Assembly (NCBI GenBank): GCA_022969175.1
Contig: JALJPB010000024.1
Span: 1 to 53,170, forward strand
Reading direction: 5' to 3'
From: Colwellia sp.
Lineage (GTDB): Bacteria; Pseudomonadota; Gammaproteobacteria; Enterobacterales; Alteromonadaceae
Length of the DNA: 53,170 bases
In this document: piece by piece, positions 9,721-18,993 of the stretch
Layout of the letters: every line of letters starts with the position of its first letter
Numbering within the stretch: position 1 is the stretch's first letter
Translations under genes and position numbers: made by a program
The notes under the pieces: model-generated
Databases searched by the model: none
What the model saw: only the letters and a program-made list of their open reading frames with translations
What the model was told of the DNA's origin: nothing

Positions 9721-10440
9721 GTGGTAAAAGCAAATGCTTATAATGTTCATGTCGATAAATCTGCACTGCTTGAACAGCATACGGTGTTGGTTAAGCGTAT
9801 TGCTTATCATTTGCTTGCTAGGTTGCCTGCAAGTGTACTTGTTGATGATCTCATTCAATCAGGCATGATCGGTTTATTTGAAGCTTCAAATAACTTCGAT
9901 GCCACTAAAGGTGCTAGTTTTGAAACTTTTGCCGGTATCCGTATTCGTGGAGCTATGCTAGATGAAATGCGACGTGGTGATTGGACACCACGCTCTGTTC
10001 ATAAAAATAGCCGAATGGTGAGTAACGCAATAAAAGAATTAGAAGCCAAATTAGGTCGGGATGTTAACGATAGTGAAGTTGCTGAAAAACTTGATATTTC
10101 ATTAAATGAGTACCATCATATATTAAGTGAAGTGAGTTCAGGAAAAATTATTGGTATTGAAGACTTAGCTAGCGGAGAAAATGGGCTAAACCTTGTTGAA
10201 AGTAACTATAGTGACGATCCATATCAAGACATTGAGCATTTGGCGTTTAAAAAAGGCTTAGCAGACTGTATTTCTACTTTACCAGAGCGCGAAGCTTTAG
10301 TACTGTCACTATATTACGATGAAGAATTAAATTTACGAGAAATTGGTAAAGTAATAGATGTAAGTGAGTCTAGAGTTAGCCAGATTCATAGTCAGGCGAT
10401 GCATAGATTAAAAGCTCGCATGCAATCTTGGCAAAGTTAA
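9721..10440 (+). CDS. fliA: RNA polymerase sigma-28 factor FliA
   Basis: FliA directs transcription of late flagellar and chemotaxis genes and is held inactive by FlgM until the hook is complete. The start is a GTG preceded by TGGAG at 9711-9715. Region 2 is recognised by IQSGMIGLFEASNNFD and GIRIRGAMLDEMRRGDW, region 3 by VSNAIKELEAKLGR, and region 4 by LPEREALVLSLYY and the helix-turn-helix LREIGKVIDVSESRVSQIH. At 239 residues it has the usual size. It follows flhG and precedes cheY, as in Vibrio and Shewanella. Confidence 0.97.
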   Translation: MVKANAYNVHVDKSALLEQHTVLVKRIAYHLLARLPASVLVDDLIQSGMIGLFEASNNFDATKGASFETFAGIRIRGAMLDEMRRGDWTPRSVHKNSRMVSNAIKELEAKLGRDVNDSEVAEKLDISLNEYHHILSEVSSGKIIGIEDLASGENGLNLVESNYSDDPYQDIEHLAFKKGLADCISTLPEREALVLSLYYDEELNLREIGKVIDVSESRVSQIHSQAMHRLKARMQSWQS

Positions 10441-10561
10441 GTGCTAATTTTGTAAATTAAGGTATTATAAATAGTAATAATTACTTGTTAATTTGGTGAT
10501 TTAACTCATAGTGATAAGTAATGAATTTTAATGAATTTTGAATGTTATGCCGGAGGGTGCC

Positions 10562-10945
10562 TTGGATAAAAATATGAAAGTACTTGTTGTTGATGATTTT
10601 TCAACCATGAGACGAATAGTGAAAAACTTGCTAAGAGATTTAGGCTTTACAAACATTCAAGAAGCAGATGATGGTAGTACCGCATTACCTATGCTTCAAG
10701 GTGGAGACTTTGATTTTGTTGTCACCGATTGGAATATGCCGGGTATGCAAGGAATCGATCTATTAAAAGCGATTCGCGCTGATGCTAATTTAGCACATAT
10801 TCCTGTGTTACTTATTACCGCAGAAGCAAAGAAAGAGCAAATTGTAATGGCCGCACAAGCAGGTGTTAATGGTTATATCGTTAAGCCCTTCACTGCAGGC
10901 ACATTAAAAACTAAGCTTGATAAGATTTTTGAACGTTTAGGATAG
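10562..10945 (+). CDS. cheY: Chemotaxis response regulator CheY
   Basis: CheY carries the signal from CheA to the motor switch. The single receiver domain has the acidic pair D11-D12, the phosphorylated D56 in [10 protein letters not shown] at ITAEA and K in VKPFTA. The open frame runs up to a TTG at 10538, but a strong GGAGG at 10552-10556 lies five bases before a second TTG at 10562, giving [14 protein letters not shown], the start seen in Shewanella-type CheY. This makes a 127-residue protein. It heads the cheY-cheZ-cheA-cheB run; no sigma-28 box was evident in the 121 bases after fliA. Confidence 0.95.
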   Translation: MDKNMKVLVVDDFSTMRRIVKNLLRDLGFTNIQEADDGSTALPMLQGGDFDFVVTDWNMPGMQGIDLLKAIRADANLAHIPVLLITAEAKKEQIVMAAQAGVNGYIVKPFTAGTLKTKLDKIFERLG

Positions 10946-10992
10946 CTCCTCGTTTCAATTCTTTTCAAAAAAGTTATTAATAAGGAATTTAC

Positions 10993-11736
10993 ATGAGCGC
11001 TTTGTCGAATTGCCATGTTTCTCTGGAGCAGGCTAGATCCCTAGTCGAGTTATTGGAGTCGGGTCAGCAAGAGGCTGCAGATGAACTTATCGCTGAAATT
11101 CAGAACCCTATTAATTCTGAACTGTTTGCTGAAATTGGTAAGTTAACTCGTCAGTTGCACGATTCATTGATGAACTTTCAACTTGACTCTCGATTAAGTG
11201 ATCTCGCCACTGCTGATATTCCTGATGCTAAAGAGCGTTTAAATTACGTTATTACTCGCACGGAAGAAGCGGCGAATAAAACGATGGATGCTGTTGAAGC
11301 CATTTTTCCTGTTGTTGATAATATTCAAAAACAAATTCAAACAGTTAATCCTCTTTGGGCTAAGTTAATGAGTAATAAACTTGATGCGGTGGAATTTAAA
11401 CGCTTGTGTATAGATATTGATGCATTATTAACAAATACAAATAATGGAACGGAGCATATGCGTTCATTAATGACTGATGTACTCATGGCTCAAGATTTTC
11501 AAGACTTAACGGGACAAGTTATCCGTAAGGTGATTGATTTAGTTCGAGAGGTAGAAGAGAGCCTTATCAATATGTTAACTGCTTTTGGTATAACGACTGA
11601 TAAAGCACTCGAACACGCTAAACCCAAAGTAGGAAAAAACCTAGTAGAAGGACCTATTGTTAATACACAAGCAAGAGATGATATTGTTGAGAATCAAGAT
11701 GATGTCGATGATCTCTTATCAAGTTTAGGATTTTAA
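10993..11736 (+). CDS. cheZ: Protein phosphatase CheZ
   Basis: CheZ dephosphorylates CheY-P. The 247-residue protein is mostly helical; the active segment AQDFQDLTGQVIRKV near residue 165 carries the catalytic Gln, and the extreme C-terminus DDVDDLLSSLGF is the CheY-docking tail. An AAGGAA ribosome site precedes the ATG. The gene sits 47 bases after cheY and 13 bases before cheA. Confidence 0.96.
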   Translation: MSALSNCHVSLEQARSLVELLESGQQEAADELIAEIQNPINSELFAEIGKLTRQLHDSLMNFQLDSRLSDLATADIPDAKERLNYVITRTEEAANKTMDAVEAIFPVVDNIQKQIQTVNPLWAKLMSNKLDAVEFKRLCIDIDALLTNTNNGTEHMRSLMTDVLMAQDFQDLTGQVIRKVIDLVREVEESLINMLTAFGITTDKALEHAKPKVGKNLVEGPIVNTQARDDIVENQDDVDDLLSSLGF

Positions 11737-11749
11737 CGGGAGTTACTGA

Positions 11750-13897
11750 ATGTCGTTTGAAGCAGATGAAGAAATTCTTCAAGATTTTTTAATTGAAGCA
11801 GGAGAAATACTTGAATTGTTATCCGAGCAATTAGTTGAGCTTGAAAACGATCCTGATAATGCTGATTTGCTAAATGCGATTTTTCGCGGTTTTCATACTG
11901 TTAAAGGTGGTGCTGGTTTTCTTGCGTTGAATGACCTGGTTGATGTTTGTCATGGTGCTGAAAATATATTTGATATTTTACGGACAGGGAAACGAAGGAT
12001 AACATCTGATTTAATGGATGTTATATTACAAGCATTAGACTGTGTAAATGAGATGTTTGTTTTAGTACAAAACAAAGAGCCACTTGCTCCTGCAGACCCT
12101 GCATTAATTGCTGAATTACATCGATTAAGCGTCCCTGAAAGTGAAGAGGTGCAGTCTCCTGCCTCAACAACTGATAATCAAGATAAAACTGACGCATCAA
12201 AAAACAATGTAGCTGATTCAAATGAAGAAATGTCAGAAGATGAATTTGAACGTTTACTTGATGAGTTACATGGTAGTAACCCAGTAAGTGCACCAGAGCC
12301 ATCTCCCTCTGTAGGTAGTGGTAATGAGTTTAGTAACGATAGTGATGATATTTCAGATGACGAATTTGAATCTTTATTAGATGAATTGCACGGTCAAGGC
12401 GCTTTTAATTCGGATGTGAATGTTCCCTCTTCTAGTACTGTAACTTCAAGTGGTGATGACATTACCGATGATGATTTTGAGGCTCTTTTAGATGAGCTTC
12501 ACGGTAAAGGTAATGCCCCTAAAAAATCATCTGATAATACTAACGATAAAACATTGGGGGTAATATCTACTCCGGTAAGTTCCTCTGCGCCTCAACCCAA
12601 GGCAATACCTTCACAAAAAGTACAAAAAATTGTTAAGCCTGTAGCTAAACCAGCAGCTAAACCAGCTGTCTCAACTGCTAAAAAATCTACAACTGCCACC
12701 CCTCCAGCAGCCGAAACAACTGTTCGTGTTGATACCAAACGTTTAGATCAAATCATGAATATGGTGGGTGAGTTGGTTCTTGTACGAAATCGATTAACGA
12801 GCTTAGGCTTAACCAAAGAAGATGAGGACTTAACTAAAGCTATTAGCAATTTAGATGCAGTTACTACTGACCTTCAAGGTGCGGTGATGAAAACGCGTAT
12901 GCAGCCAATCAAAAAAGTATTTGGTCGCTTTCCTCGGGTGGTTAGAGATTTAGCTCGAAGTTTAAATAAAGAAATTAAATTAGTTCTGGAAGGTGAAGAA
13001 ACCGATTTAGATAAAAATTTAGTTGAAGCCCTTGCTGATCCTCTTGTGCATTTGGTAAGAAATTCCGTCGATCATGGTATTGAAGAGCCTGATGTACGAG
13101 AAGCTAAAGGTAAACCTAGAGAAGGCACAGTACTACTCTCAGCTTCACAAGAAGGTGACCATATCCTACTAACCATAAAAGACGATGGTGCTGGGATGGA
13201 TGCGGATAAACTCAAAAACATTGCGATTGAACGTGGCGTTTTAGATACTGAATCAGCCTCAAGAATGTCTGATAAAGATGCCTTTAGTTTGATTTTTGCC
13301 CCTGGTTTTTCTACAAAAACAGAAATATCAGAAGTCTCTGGTCGTGGTGTTGGTATGGATGTGGTTAAAACTAAAATCACCCAACTCAACGGTACAGTCA
13401 ATATAGATTCTGAAATGGGCGTAGGTACAGTATTAGAAATCAAGGTACCGTTAACTTTAGCTATTTTACCTACATTGATGGTAGTCGTTGGCAAACAAAT
13501 ATTTGCATTACCTCTTGCTGGGGTTAATGAAATATTCCACCTGGATTTAACGACTACTAATAATGTTGATGGACAATTAACCATCATTGTTCGTGAAAAA
13601 GCAATTCCCTTATTCTATTTAGATAAGTGGTTAGTACGAAATTTTAAAGAAAAAACGAGAGATAAAGGCCATGTTGTCATTGTTCAATTAGGAGCACAAC
13701 AAGTTGGCTTTGTTGTTGATAGTCTAATTGGTCAAGAAGAAGTGGTCATTAAGCCTCTAGATAGGTTATTACACGGTACCCCAGGTATGGCTGGAGCAAC
13801 TATAACAAGTGATGGTGGAATTGCATTAATTTTAGATGTCCCTAATATGTTAAAGTTTTATGCAAAAAAAGCGGTCGTTAACAAAAAATTTCGCTAA
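11750..13897 (+). CDS. cheA: Chemotaxis histidine kinase CheA with repeated linker motif
   Basis: CheA phosphorylates CheY and CheB in response to receptors. Order: HPt domain (P1) with phospho-acceptor H49 in FRGFHTVKGGAGF; a long linker at about residues 130-320 replacing a recognisable P2; P3 dimerisation; P4 kinase with N box LVHLVRNSVDHG, DDGAGMD, FAPGFSTKT and GRGVGMDVV; and P5, the CheW-like regulatory domain at the end. The linker contains three copies of an acidic motif of the form (I/M)(S/T)(E/D)D(E/D)FExLLDELHG, starting at residues 161, 201 and 238. In ParC/ParP bacteria the CheA region between P1 and P3 includes a ParP-binding segment, so the repeats may serve that role. GGGAG ribosome site precedes the ATG; 715 residues. 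Confidence 0.97.
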   Translation: MSFEADEEILQDFLIEAGEILELLSEQLVELENDPDNADLLNAIFRGFHTVKGGAGFLALNDLVDVCHGAENIFDILRTGKRRITSDLMDVILQALDCVNEMFVLVQNKEPLAPADPALIAELHRLSVPESEEVQSPASTTDNQDKTDASKNNVADSNEEMSEDEFERLLDELHGSNPVSAPEPSPSVGSGNEFSNDSDDISDDEFESLLDELHGQGAFNSDVNVPSSSTVTSSGDDITDDDFEALLDELHGKGNAPKKSSDNTNDKTLGVISTPVSSSAPQPKAIPSQKVQKIVKPVAKPAAKPAVSTAKKSTTATPPAAETTVRVDTKRLDQIMNMVGELVLVRNRLTSLGLTKEDEDLTKAISNLDAVTTDLQGAVMKTRMQPIKKVFGRFPRVVRDLARSLNKEIKLVLEGEETDLDKNLVEALADPLVHLVRNSVDHGIEEPDVREAKGKPREGTVLLSASQEGDHILLTIKDDGAGMDADKLKNIAIERGVLDTESASRMSDKDAFSLIFAPGFSTKTEISEVSGRGVGMDVVKTKITQLNGTVNIDSEMGVGTVLEIKVPLTLAILPTLMVVVGKQIFALPLAGVNEIFHLDLTTTNNVDGQLTIIVREKAIPLFYLDKWLVRNFKEKTRDKGHVVIVQLGAQQVGFVVDSLIGQEEVVIKPLDRLLHGTPGMAGATITSDGGIALILDVPNMLKFYAKKAVVNKKFR

Positions 13898-13947
13898 TAA
13901 CCAGTTAATACAAATTGAGTGAAATATCTACTCTGAAGAGAAAATAA

Positions 13948-15108
13948 ATGCCCTATAAGGTACTAGTTGTTGATGATTCAAGCTTCTTTCGGCGTCGTGT
14001 CAGTGACATATTAAACAAGGATAGCAACTTAACTGTAATAGATGTTGCGGTAAATGGTCAAGAAGCTGTTGATAAAGCAATATCTTTAAAACCAGATGTT
14101 ATTACCATGGATATTGAAATGCCGATTCTCAACGGTATTGAAGCGGTAAAACAAATAATGGCCAAAGCGCCAACTGCTATTTTAATGTTTTCCTCTTTGA
14201 CCCACCAAGGCGCAAAATCAACATTAGAAGCGTTAGATGCTGGGGCATTAGATTTCCTACCGAAAAAATTTAATGAAATTGCCTCCAACAGTGAAGATGC
14301 GGGTAGTTTATTACGACAAAGAGTTTCTCAGTTAGCACGTAAAAAAATCAGTATTAGACCTGTTCGTTCATCGCAAATTGGGGCATCTTCTACAACTTCA
14401 AGTCTTCGAAAATTTGGCCGTAATAACCGAATTGAAGAAAAGCCAATACTTCAAGAACGAACATTAGCTAATAAGACGGCAGGAAAAGAGCAGGTAGCTC
14501 CAACAGTCTTAAAACGAAGCTCAGGTAAAGAATATAAGTTATTGGCAATTGGCACATCAACGGGGGGACCTGTTGCTTTACAAAAGATTTTAACCCAATT
14601 ACCCAAAAACTTTCCCTTGCCAATAATAATGGTGCAACACATGCCAGCAGCTTTTACCAAAGCTTTTGCTGAACGTCTTAATTCTCTTTGTCAAATAACA
14701 GTAAAAGAGGCATCAAATGGCGATGTGCTAAAACCCGGTTGTGCCTATCTAGCGCCTGGCGGCCTTCAAATGATTATTGAAGGTAAAGAAAGCTTGGCAA
14801 AATTGAAAATTATTGAAGATAATTCACCACGGATTGCATTTAAACCAAGTGTTGATGTCAGTTTTGGCTCTGCTGCAAAAGTTTATTCTGGTGATGTCCT
14901 TGCTGTTATTTTAACAGGAATGGGCTCTGATGGCCGTGAAGGTGCTCGAATGTTAAAGAGTAAGGGCGCAACTATTTGGTCACAAAATGAAGAGACTTGC
15001 GTTGTTTATGGCATGCCTCAAGCTGTTGCCGTGGCAGGTATTTCGGAGTTAGCGTTACCTATTGAAAGTTTTGCTTCATCTATTCTTAAGGAAGTTAAGC
15101 ATGGATAG
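13948..15108 (+). CDS. cheB: Chemotaxis methylesterase/glutamine deamidase CheB
   Basis: CheB removes methyl groups from receptors and deamidates them, acting as the adaptation enzyme. The N-terminal receiver domain has the acidic residues D9-D10 and phospho-site D55 in [11 protein letters not shown] linker of about 70 residues leads to the esterase domain with catalytic S204 (GTSTGGP), H231 (VQHMP) and D328 (TGMGSDG). Length 386 is normal. No cheR is in the window, so the methyltransferase must be elsewhere. Its 3' end overlaps the start of the next motor gene by eight bases. Confidence 0.97.
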   Translation: MPYKVLVVDDSSFFRRRVSDILNKDSNLTVIDVAVNGQEAVDKAISLKPDVITMDIEMPILNGIEAVKQIMAKAPTAILMFSSLTHQGAKSTLEALDAGALDFLPKKFNEIASNSEDAGSLLRQRVSQLARKKISIRPVRSSQIGASSTTSSLRKFGRNNRIEEKPILQERTLANKTAGKEQVAPTVLKRSSGKEYKLLAIGTSTGGPVALQKILTQLPKNFPLPIIMVQHMPAAFTKAFAERLNSLCQITVKEASNGDVLKPGCAYLAPGGLQMIIEGKESLAKLKIIEDNSPRIAFKPSVDVSFGSAAKVYSGDVLAVILTGMGSDGREGARMLKSKGATIWSQNEETCVVYGMPQAVAVAGISELALPIESFASSILKEVKHG

Positions 15109-15847
15109 GCTGAGTGTTTTAGGTCTTGGCGTCGCATTTTTAGCTATTTATCTTGGTTTTATTATAGAAGGGGGCTCAATAGCTGTTCTATTTGAGCTTC
15201 CGGCATTTATTATTGTGTTTGGTGGCACCTTAGGTGCGGTTATGTTGCAATCTTCTAGCAAGCAATTTCTTCATGCACTTTCTTTACTCAAGTGGATAAT
15301 TTACCCACCTAATTATGATGTTGAGGAAGGAATAGATAACATTATCACATGGGCTGATAAAGCACGTGAATCAGGATATTTAGCATTAGAAAATATTGCT
15401 CTAGATGAACAAGACACTTTTACTAATAAAGGACTCAATTTATTAGTTGATGGTGTTGATCCCGAACAGTTTAAATTGTCATTAGAGCTCGATTTGGATT
15501 TGTATCGTGAACATAACTTACGCTCTGCTAACGTTTTTGAAGCTATGGGGGGTTATAGCCCAACCATCGGGATTTTGGGAGCAGTTTTAGGTTTAATCCA
15601 AGCGATGGGGCATTTAAGCAATCCTGATTTGCTTGGACAAGGCATAGCAACAGCATTTATCGCGACTATTTACGGTGTTGGCTTTGCTAATCTTCTTTAT
15701 TTGCCTGTTGCGAATAAAATACGCGCTATTATTCATCAACAAACTATGTATCGTGAGATGGTTTGTGAAGGACTATTTGCGATAGCTCATGGGGAAAACC
15801 CTCACTCTATTGAAAATAAATTATCTGCATTTAGGCTCGAGCAGTGA
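15101..15847 (+). CDS. motC: Flagellar stator protein MotC (MotA family)
   Basis: MotA-family membrane protein forming the ion channel part of the motor stator. The frame is open from 15062, but the ATG at 15101 overlaps the cheB stop and follows TAAGGA, giving 248 residues starting [17 protein letters not shown]. Four membrane segments are visible; the pair near the C-terminus contains [20 protein letters not shown], the conserved TM3 Pro region. Place after cheB matches the motC-motD pair of Pseudomonas and Shewanella rather than Vibrio PomA. Whether protons or sodium drive it cannot be told by eye. Confidence 0.93.
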   Translation: MDRLSVLGLGVAFLAIYLGFIIEGGSIAVLFELPAFIIVFGGTLGAVMLQSSSKQFLHALSLLKWIIYPPNYDVEEGIDNIITWADKARESGYLALENIALDEQDTFTNKGLNLLVDGVDPEQFKLSLELDLDLYREHNLRSANVFEAMGGYSPTIGILGAVLGLIQAMGHLSNPDLLGQGIATAFIATIYGVGFANLLYLPVANKIRAIIHQQTMYREMVCEGLFAIAHGENPHSIENKLSAFRLEQ

Positions 15848-16806
15848 ATAGGCATAAAGCCCGTAGACATAGTGTAGAACCAGAAAATGTTGATCGTTGG
15901 TTAGTTTCCTATGCTGATTATATGACATTACTCTTCGCCTTATTTGTTGTTCTTTATGCAATGGCGATGGTTAATGAAAAAAGTTTTGAAACGGCAACTG
16001 AGTCAATAGGTAAAGTATTTCAGGCTGATGATAATCTCCCAAAGAACCGTGGTCATGGAGACGATATTCTCGATGTAAATTCAAGTAAAACTAATAAGAA
16101 ACTTTACGGTAATGGAATACTCGATGTAGCTGGGCCTGAATTATTAGCAGGAGAGCGAGTTATTTCAAACATATCAGATAGCCAAGTAGGTACAAGTTTA
16201 ACCTCGATCGAAACAGAGTTGAATACGGCTTTATATGAATTAGTTGAGTCGGGATTTGCTCAATTACAACTTGACGGCGATTGGTTAGAAATAGAGCTTA
16301 ATAGTGGTTTGCTATTTCCTAGCGGTTCATCATCTCCGACAATTGCAGCGAATACAATATTGTCAGTTATCTATGATGTATTAGGACAAGCTAGTAACTT
16401 TGTTCGTATTCGAGGCTATACTGACAATGAACCAATAAATAATGAGATATTTTCATCAAATTGGGAATTGTCTGTGTATCGAGCGACTGCAATATTACAT
16501 GTTTTAGAAGAACTAAATATGTCTCCCGCTAGGATGGCGATAGAAGGATACGGTGAGTTTTATCCCAGTGCAGACAATTCAACCGCTTTAGGGCGATCGA
16601 AGAATCGCAAAGTGGTGATTGCTGTTTCTAAATATGGCATAGAAAAAGTTAATTTACTGCAAACTCCATCCATTAGTGTCAATAGCGTAGAAGCAATAAA
16701 AGATATTGTAATTGAAGAAGGCAAGAGTAACAAAATTAAAGTAATACAGTTAGAAAATGGTGGAATACGCATTACAACTCGTGAAGATGAACAAATTGAA
16801 AAATAA
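15844..16806 (+). CDS. motD: Flagellar stator protein MotD (MotB family)
   Basis: MotB-family partner of the stator, anchoring it to peptidoglycan. The GTG start shares bases with the preceding stop (GTGA), so translation is coupled. A single membrane helix near residues 20-42 contains the ion-carrying D25 in VSYADYMTLLFALF. The OmpA-like peptidoglycan domain includes IRGYTDNEPI, NWELSVYRATAILH and GRSKNRKVVIAV. A C-terminal tail of about 50 residues extends beyond the OmpA domain. Pairing with MotC is certain from position. Confidence 0.93.
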   Translation: MNRHKARRHSVEPENVDRWLVSYADYMTLLFALFVVLYAMAMVNEKSFETATESIGKVFQADDNLPKNRGHGDDILDVNSSKTNKKLYGNGILDVAGPELLAGERVISNISDSQVGTSLTSIETELNTALYELVESGFAQLQLDGDWLEIELNSGLLFPSGSSSPTIAANTILSVIYDVLGQASNFVRIRGYTDNEPINNEIFSSNWELSVYRATAILHVLEELNMSPARMAIEGYGEFYPSADNSTALGRSKNRKVVIAVSKYGIEKVNLLQTPSISVNSVEAIKDIVIEEGKSNKIKVIQLENGGIRITTREDEQIEK

Positions 16807-16821
16807 TAAGTAGGTGGCCAA

Positions 16822-17601
16822 TTGGTAGTTTGGACAATAGCAAATCAAAAAGGTGGGGTCGGTAAAACAACAACGACAATAGCATTAGGTGGCTTGTTAG
16901 CTGAACGTGGGCATCGAGTATTACTTGTTGATACAGATCCCCATGCCTCTTTAAGTTACTATTTTGGTATTGAGTCAGAAGATCTTGACTTAAGTGTATA
17001 TAACTTATTTGTACAAGTTTCAACTAAAGAGCAAATATTACAGAGCTTGTGCCCAACAAAATATAAAAACATTGATATATTACCTGCCACAATGGGGCTA
17101 GCTACACTTGATCGATCTCTTGGTAGTAAAGGTGGTATGGGTTTGGTATTAAAAAAGGCAATGCAAAAATTAAGTAATGAATATGATTATGTTTTAATGG
17201 ACTGCCCTCCTGTTTTAGGGGTATTAATGGTAAACGCTCTTGCAGCTTCTACGCGAATTATTGTCCCTGTGCAGACAGAGTTTTTAGCACTGAAAGGCTT
17301 AGATAGAATGATGAAGACAATGGATATAATGCAAGGAGAGCAAGAAAGCCCTTTTCATTATACCATTGTGCCTACCATGTTTGATAAAAGGACAAAAGCT
17401 TCACTTTTAACTTATAAAAAGCTGAAAGAAACTTATCAAGACAAAGTTTGGCCTGGTGTAATTCCCATTGATACTAACTTTAGAAATGCAAGTTCTGCAC
17501 AAAAAGTCCCTTCTGATTATGCAAGATCATCTCGAGGGGTGTATGCTTATATAAGTTTATTAGATTATTTATTGAAAATACCAGCGGTGAAAAATAAATG
17601 A
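16822..17601 (+). CDS. parC: ParC, ParA-like ATPase for polar chemotaxis arrays
   Basis: A 259-residue ParA/MinD-type ATPase with deviant Walker A KGGVGKTT at residues 10-17 and the Walker B-like VLMDCPPVLG. The start is TTG, with AGGTGG a few bases before it. In Vibrio cholerae the gene at this place, between cheB and a CheW-like gene, is ParC, which positions chemosensory arrays at the cell pole; here motC-motD are inserted before it. A role in plasmid or chromosome partition is unlikely because no parB or parS is adjacent. The stop overlaps the next ATG (ATGA). Confidence 0.9.
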   Translation: MVVWTIANQKGGVGKTTTTIALGGLLAERGHRVLLVDTDPHASLSYYFGIESEDLDLSVYNLFVQVSTKEQILQSLCPTKYKNIDILPATMGLATLDRSLGSKGGMGLVLKKAMQKLSNEYDYVLMDCPPVLGVLMVNALAASTRIIVPVQTEFLALKGLDRMMKTMDIMQGEQESPFHYTIVPTMFDKRTKASLLTYKKLKETYQDKVWPGVIPIDTNFRNASSAQKVPSDYARSSRGVYAYISLLDYLLKIPAVKNK

Positions 17602-18353
17602 CCAAGTCTCTAGCTGCCAGTAGTGACATTATGCAAAATTATTTGTCTGAGTTATTAACAGATGATGAAACTGCTGTTTCCACAAAACCAGTTAAAACTA
17701 AAGTAGAAAATAAACGTTTAGAAAAGTTATTAGAGAATGTAAGTGAGCCAAGCCTTAAAGTTTATTCAAAACGTGACACTATATCCTCTGAGAAAAGTAA
17801 AACACCAGAGAAAATATCACAAACAAATCCGATAAAAGAAACTGTAGAAGCGTCAATTCATACTCGTAAAAGTGAAGGGAGTATTTCCGTTGCTAAGCAG
17901 AAAAGTTACCGTAAAGGTAATTTTCAGGCAATGTTCTTTGATGTTGCGGGATTAATTATTGCAGTACCTTTAATTGAATTGGGGGGAATTCATAACACAG
18001 ATAAAACAACAAGTTTAATGGGAAAACCCGATTGGTTTAAAGGGGTGATGCTTCACAGAGAAGATAAAATTAATGTTGTTGATACTGCCTTATGGGTTAT
18101 GCCTGAAAAGTGTAATGAAACATTAATTAATTCGTTAAACTATCAGTATGTTATAATGTTAGGTAACAGTAAGTGGGGCTTGATGGCTGAACACCTTGTT
18201 GATACTGTTACTTTACAGCAAGATGAAGTTAAATGGTTAGATAAACCCGGTAAACGACCATGGTTAGCAGGGTTGGTAAAAGAGCGTATGTGTGCACTAC
18301 TTGATGTGGAAGCACTTATTAAACTACTTGATGATGGTGCTGGTATTATTTAA
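17598..18353 (+). CDS. parP: ParP, CheW-like array adaptor protein
   Basis: ParP links ParC to the chemotaxis array and keeps CheA in it. The 251-residue protein has a charged, probably disordered N-terminal part (about residues 1-105, rich in Lys, Ser and Glu) and a C-terminal CheW-like (AIF) domain starting at about residue 110 (FDVAGLIIAVPLIELGGI), with features such as WFKGVMLHREDKINVVD and KWGLMAEHLVDTV. The ATG overlaps the parC stop as ATGA, so the two are translationally coupled. Identity rests on the gene order parC-parP-cheW known from Vibrio and on the domain arrangement. Confidence 0.88.
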   Translation: MTKSLAASSDIMQNYLSELLTDDETAVSTKPVKTKVENKRLEKLLENVSEPSLKVYSKRDTISSEKSKTPEKISQTNPIKETVEASIHTRKSEGSISVAKQKSYRKGNFQAMFFDVAGLIIAVPLIELGGIHNTDKTTSLMGKPDWFKGVMLHREDKINVVDTALWVMPEKCNETLINSLNYQYVIMLGNSKWGLMAEHLVDTVTLQQDEVKWLDKPGKRPWLAGLVKERMCALLDVEALIKLLDDGAGII

Positions 18354-18407
18354 CTAATATAGTCCGAAATAAATTGTTCACTTGGTTGAAATTAAGAGGC
18401 GAGTTGT

Positions 18408-18902
18408 ATGTCTGATGAAAGACGCAATACTAATGTAAAAATAGATGCAAATGATGAAGTATTACAATGGGTAACTTTTACTTTAGAATCTGAAGTATAT
18501 GGTATTAATGTAATGCAGGTACAAGAGGTTCTTCGATATACTGAAATTGCACCTGTACCAGGAGCGCCACTTTATGTACTTGGTATTATCAACTTACGTG
18601 GTAACGTAGTTACTGTTATTGATACCCGTTCAAGGTTTGGTTTAGAGTCGGCTGATGTTACTGATAATACACGAATTGTTATTATTGAGGCAGATAAGCA
18701 AGTTATTGGAATATTGGTAGATAAAGTATCAGAAGTTGTTTATTTACGAGCATCAGAGATTGATGAAGCGCCAAATGTTGGTAATGATGAAAGCGCACAG
18801 TTTATTCAAGGGGTTTCAAACCGAGATGGGCAGTTGTTGATTTTAGTTGATCTTAATAAATTGTTATCTGACGATGAATGGGATGAGCTTAAGCAATTTT
18901 AA
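18408..18902 (+). CDS. cheW: Chemotaxis coupling protein CheW
   Basis: CheW couples receptors to CheA in the array. The 164-residue protein consists of one CheW domain: VTFTLESEVYGINVMQVQEVLRY at the start, GIINLRGNVVTVIDTRSRFGL in the middle, and LLILVDLNKLL at the end. A GAGGCGAG ribosome-site region precedes the ATG. The gene closes the chemotaxis operon; a rho-independent terminator lies 35 bases after its stop. Confidence 0.97.
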   Translation: MSDERRNTNVKIDANDEVLQWVTFTLESEVYGINVMQVQEVLRYTEIAPVPGAPLYVLGIINLRGNVVTVIDTRSRFGLESADVTDNTRIVIIEADKQVIGILVDKVSEVVYLRASEIDEAPNVGNDESAQFIQGVSNRDGQLLILVDLNKLLSDDEWDELKQF

Positions 18903-18935
18903 TTAATAGAATTTTAGTTTAATTAGCATTGTAGG

Positions 18936-18959
18936 AAGCCTGAACATTCAGGCTTTTTT
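18936..18959 (+). terminator. Rho-independent terminator after cheW
   Basis: A GC-containing inverted repeat with arms AGCCTGAA and TTCAGGCT (practical loop of four bases) is followed directly by six T. It ends the long flagellar/chemotaxis run before the DUF2802 gene. Confidence 0.88.
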
Positions 18960-18993
18960 GTTATAAACGTTTGGCAATATGCAGAGGTAGTCG

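Noticed and set aside
13072..13587. Long minus-strand open frame inside cheA
   Set aside because: It lies wholly within the conserved kinase domain and its product is Ser/Pro-rich shadow sequence.
16822..17601. Plasmid or chromosome partition ParA
   Set aside because: No parB or parS nearby; the cheB to cheW position and coupling to a CheW-like gene fit ParC.
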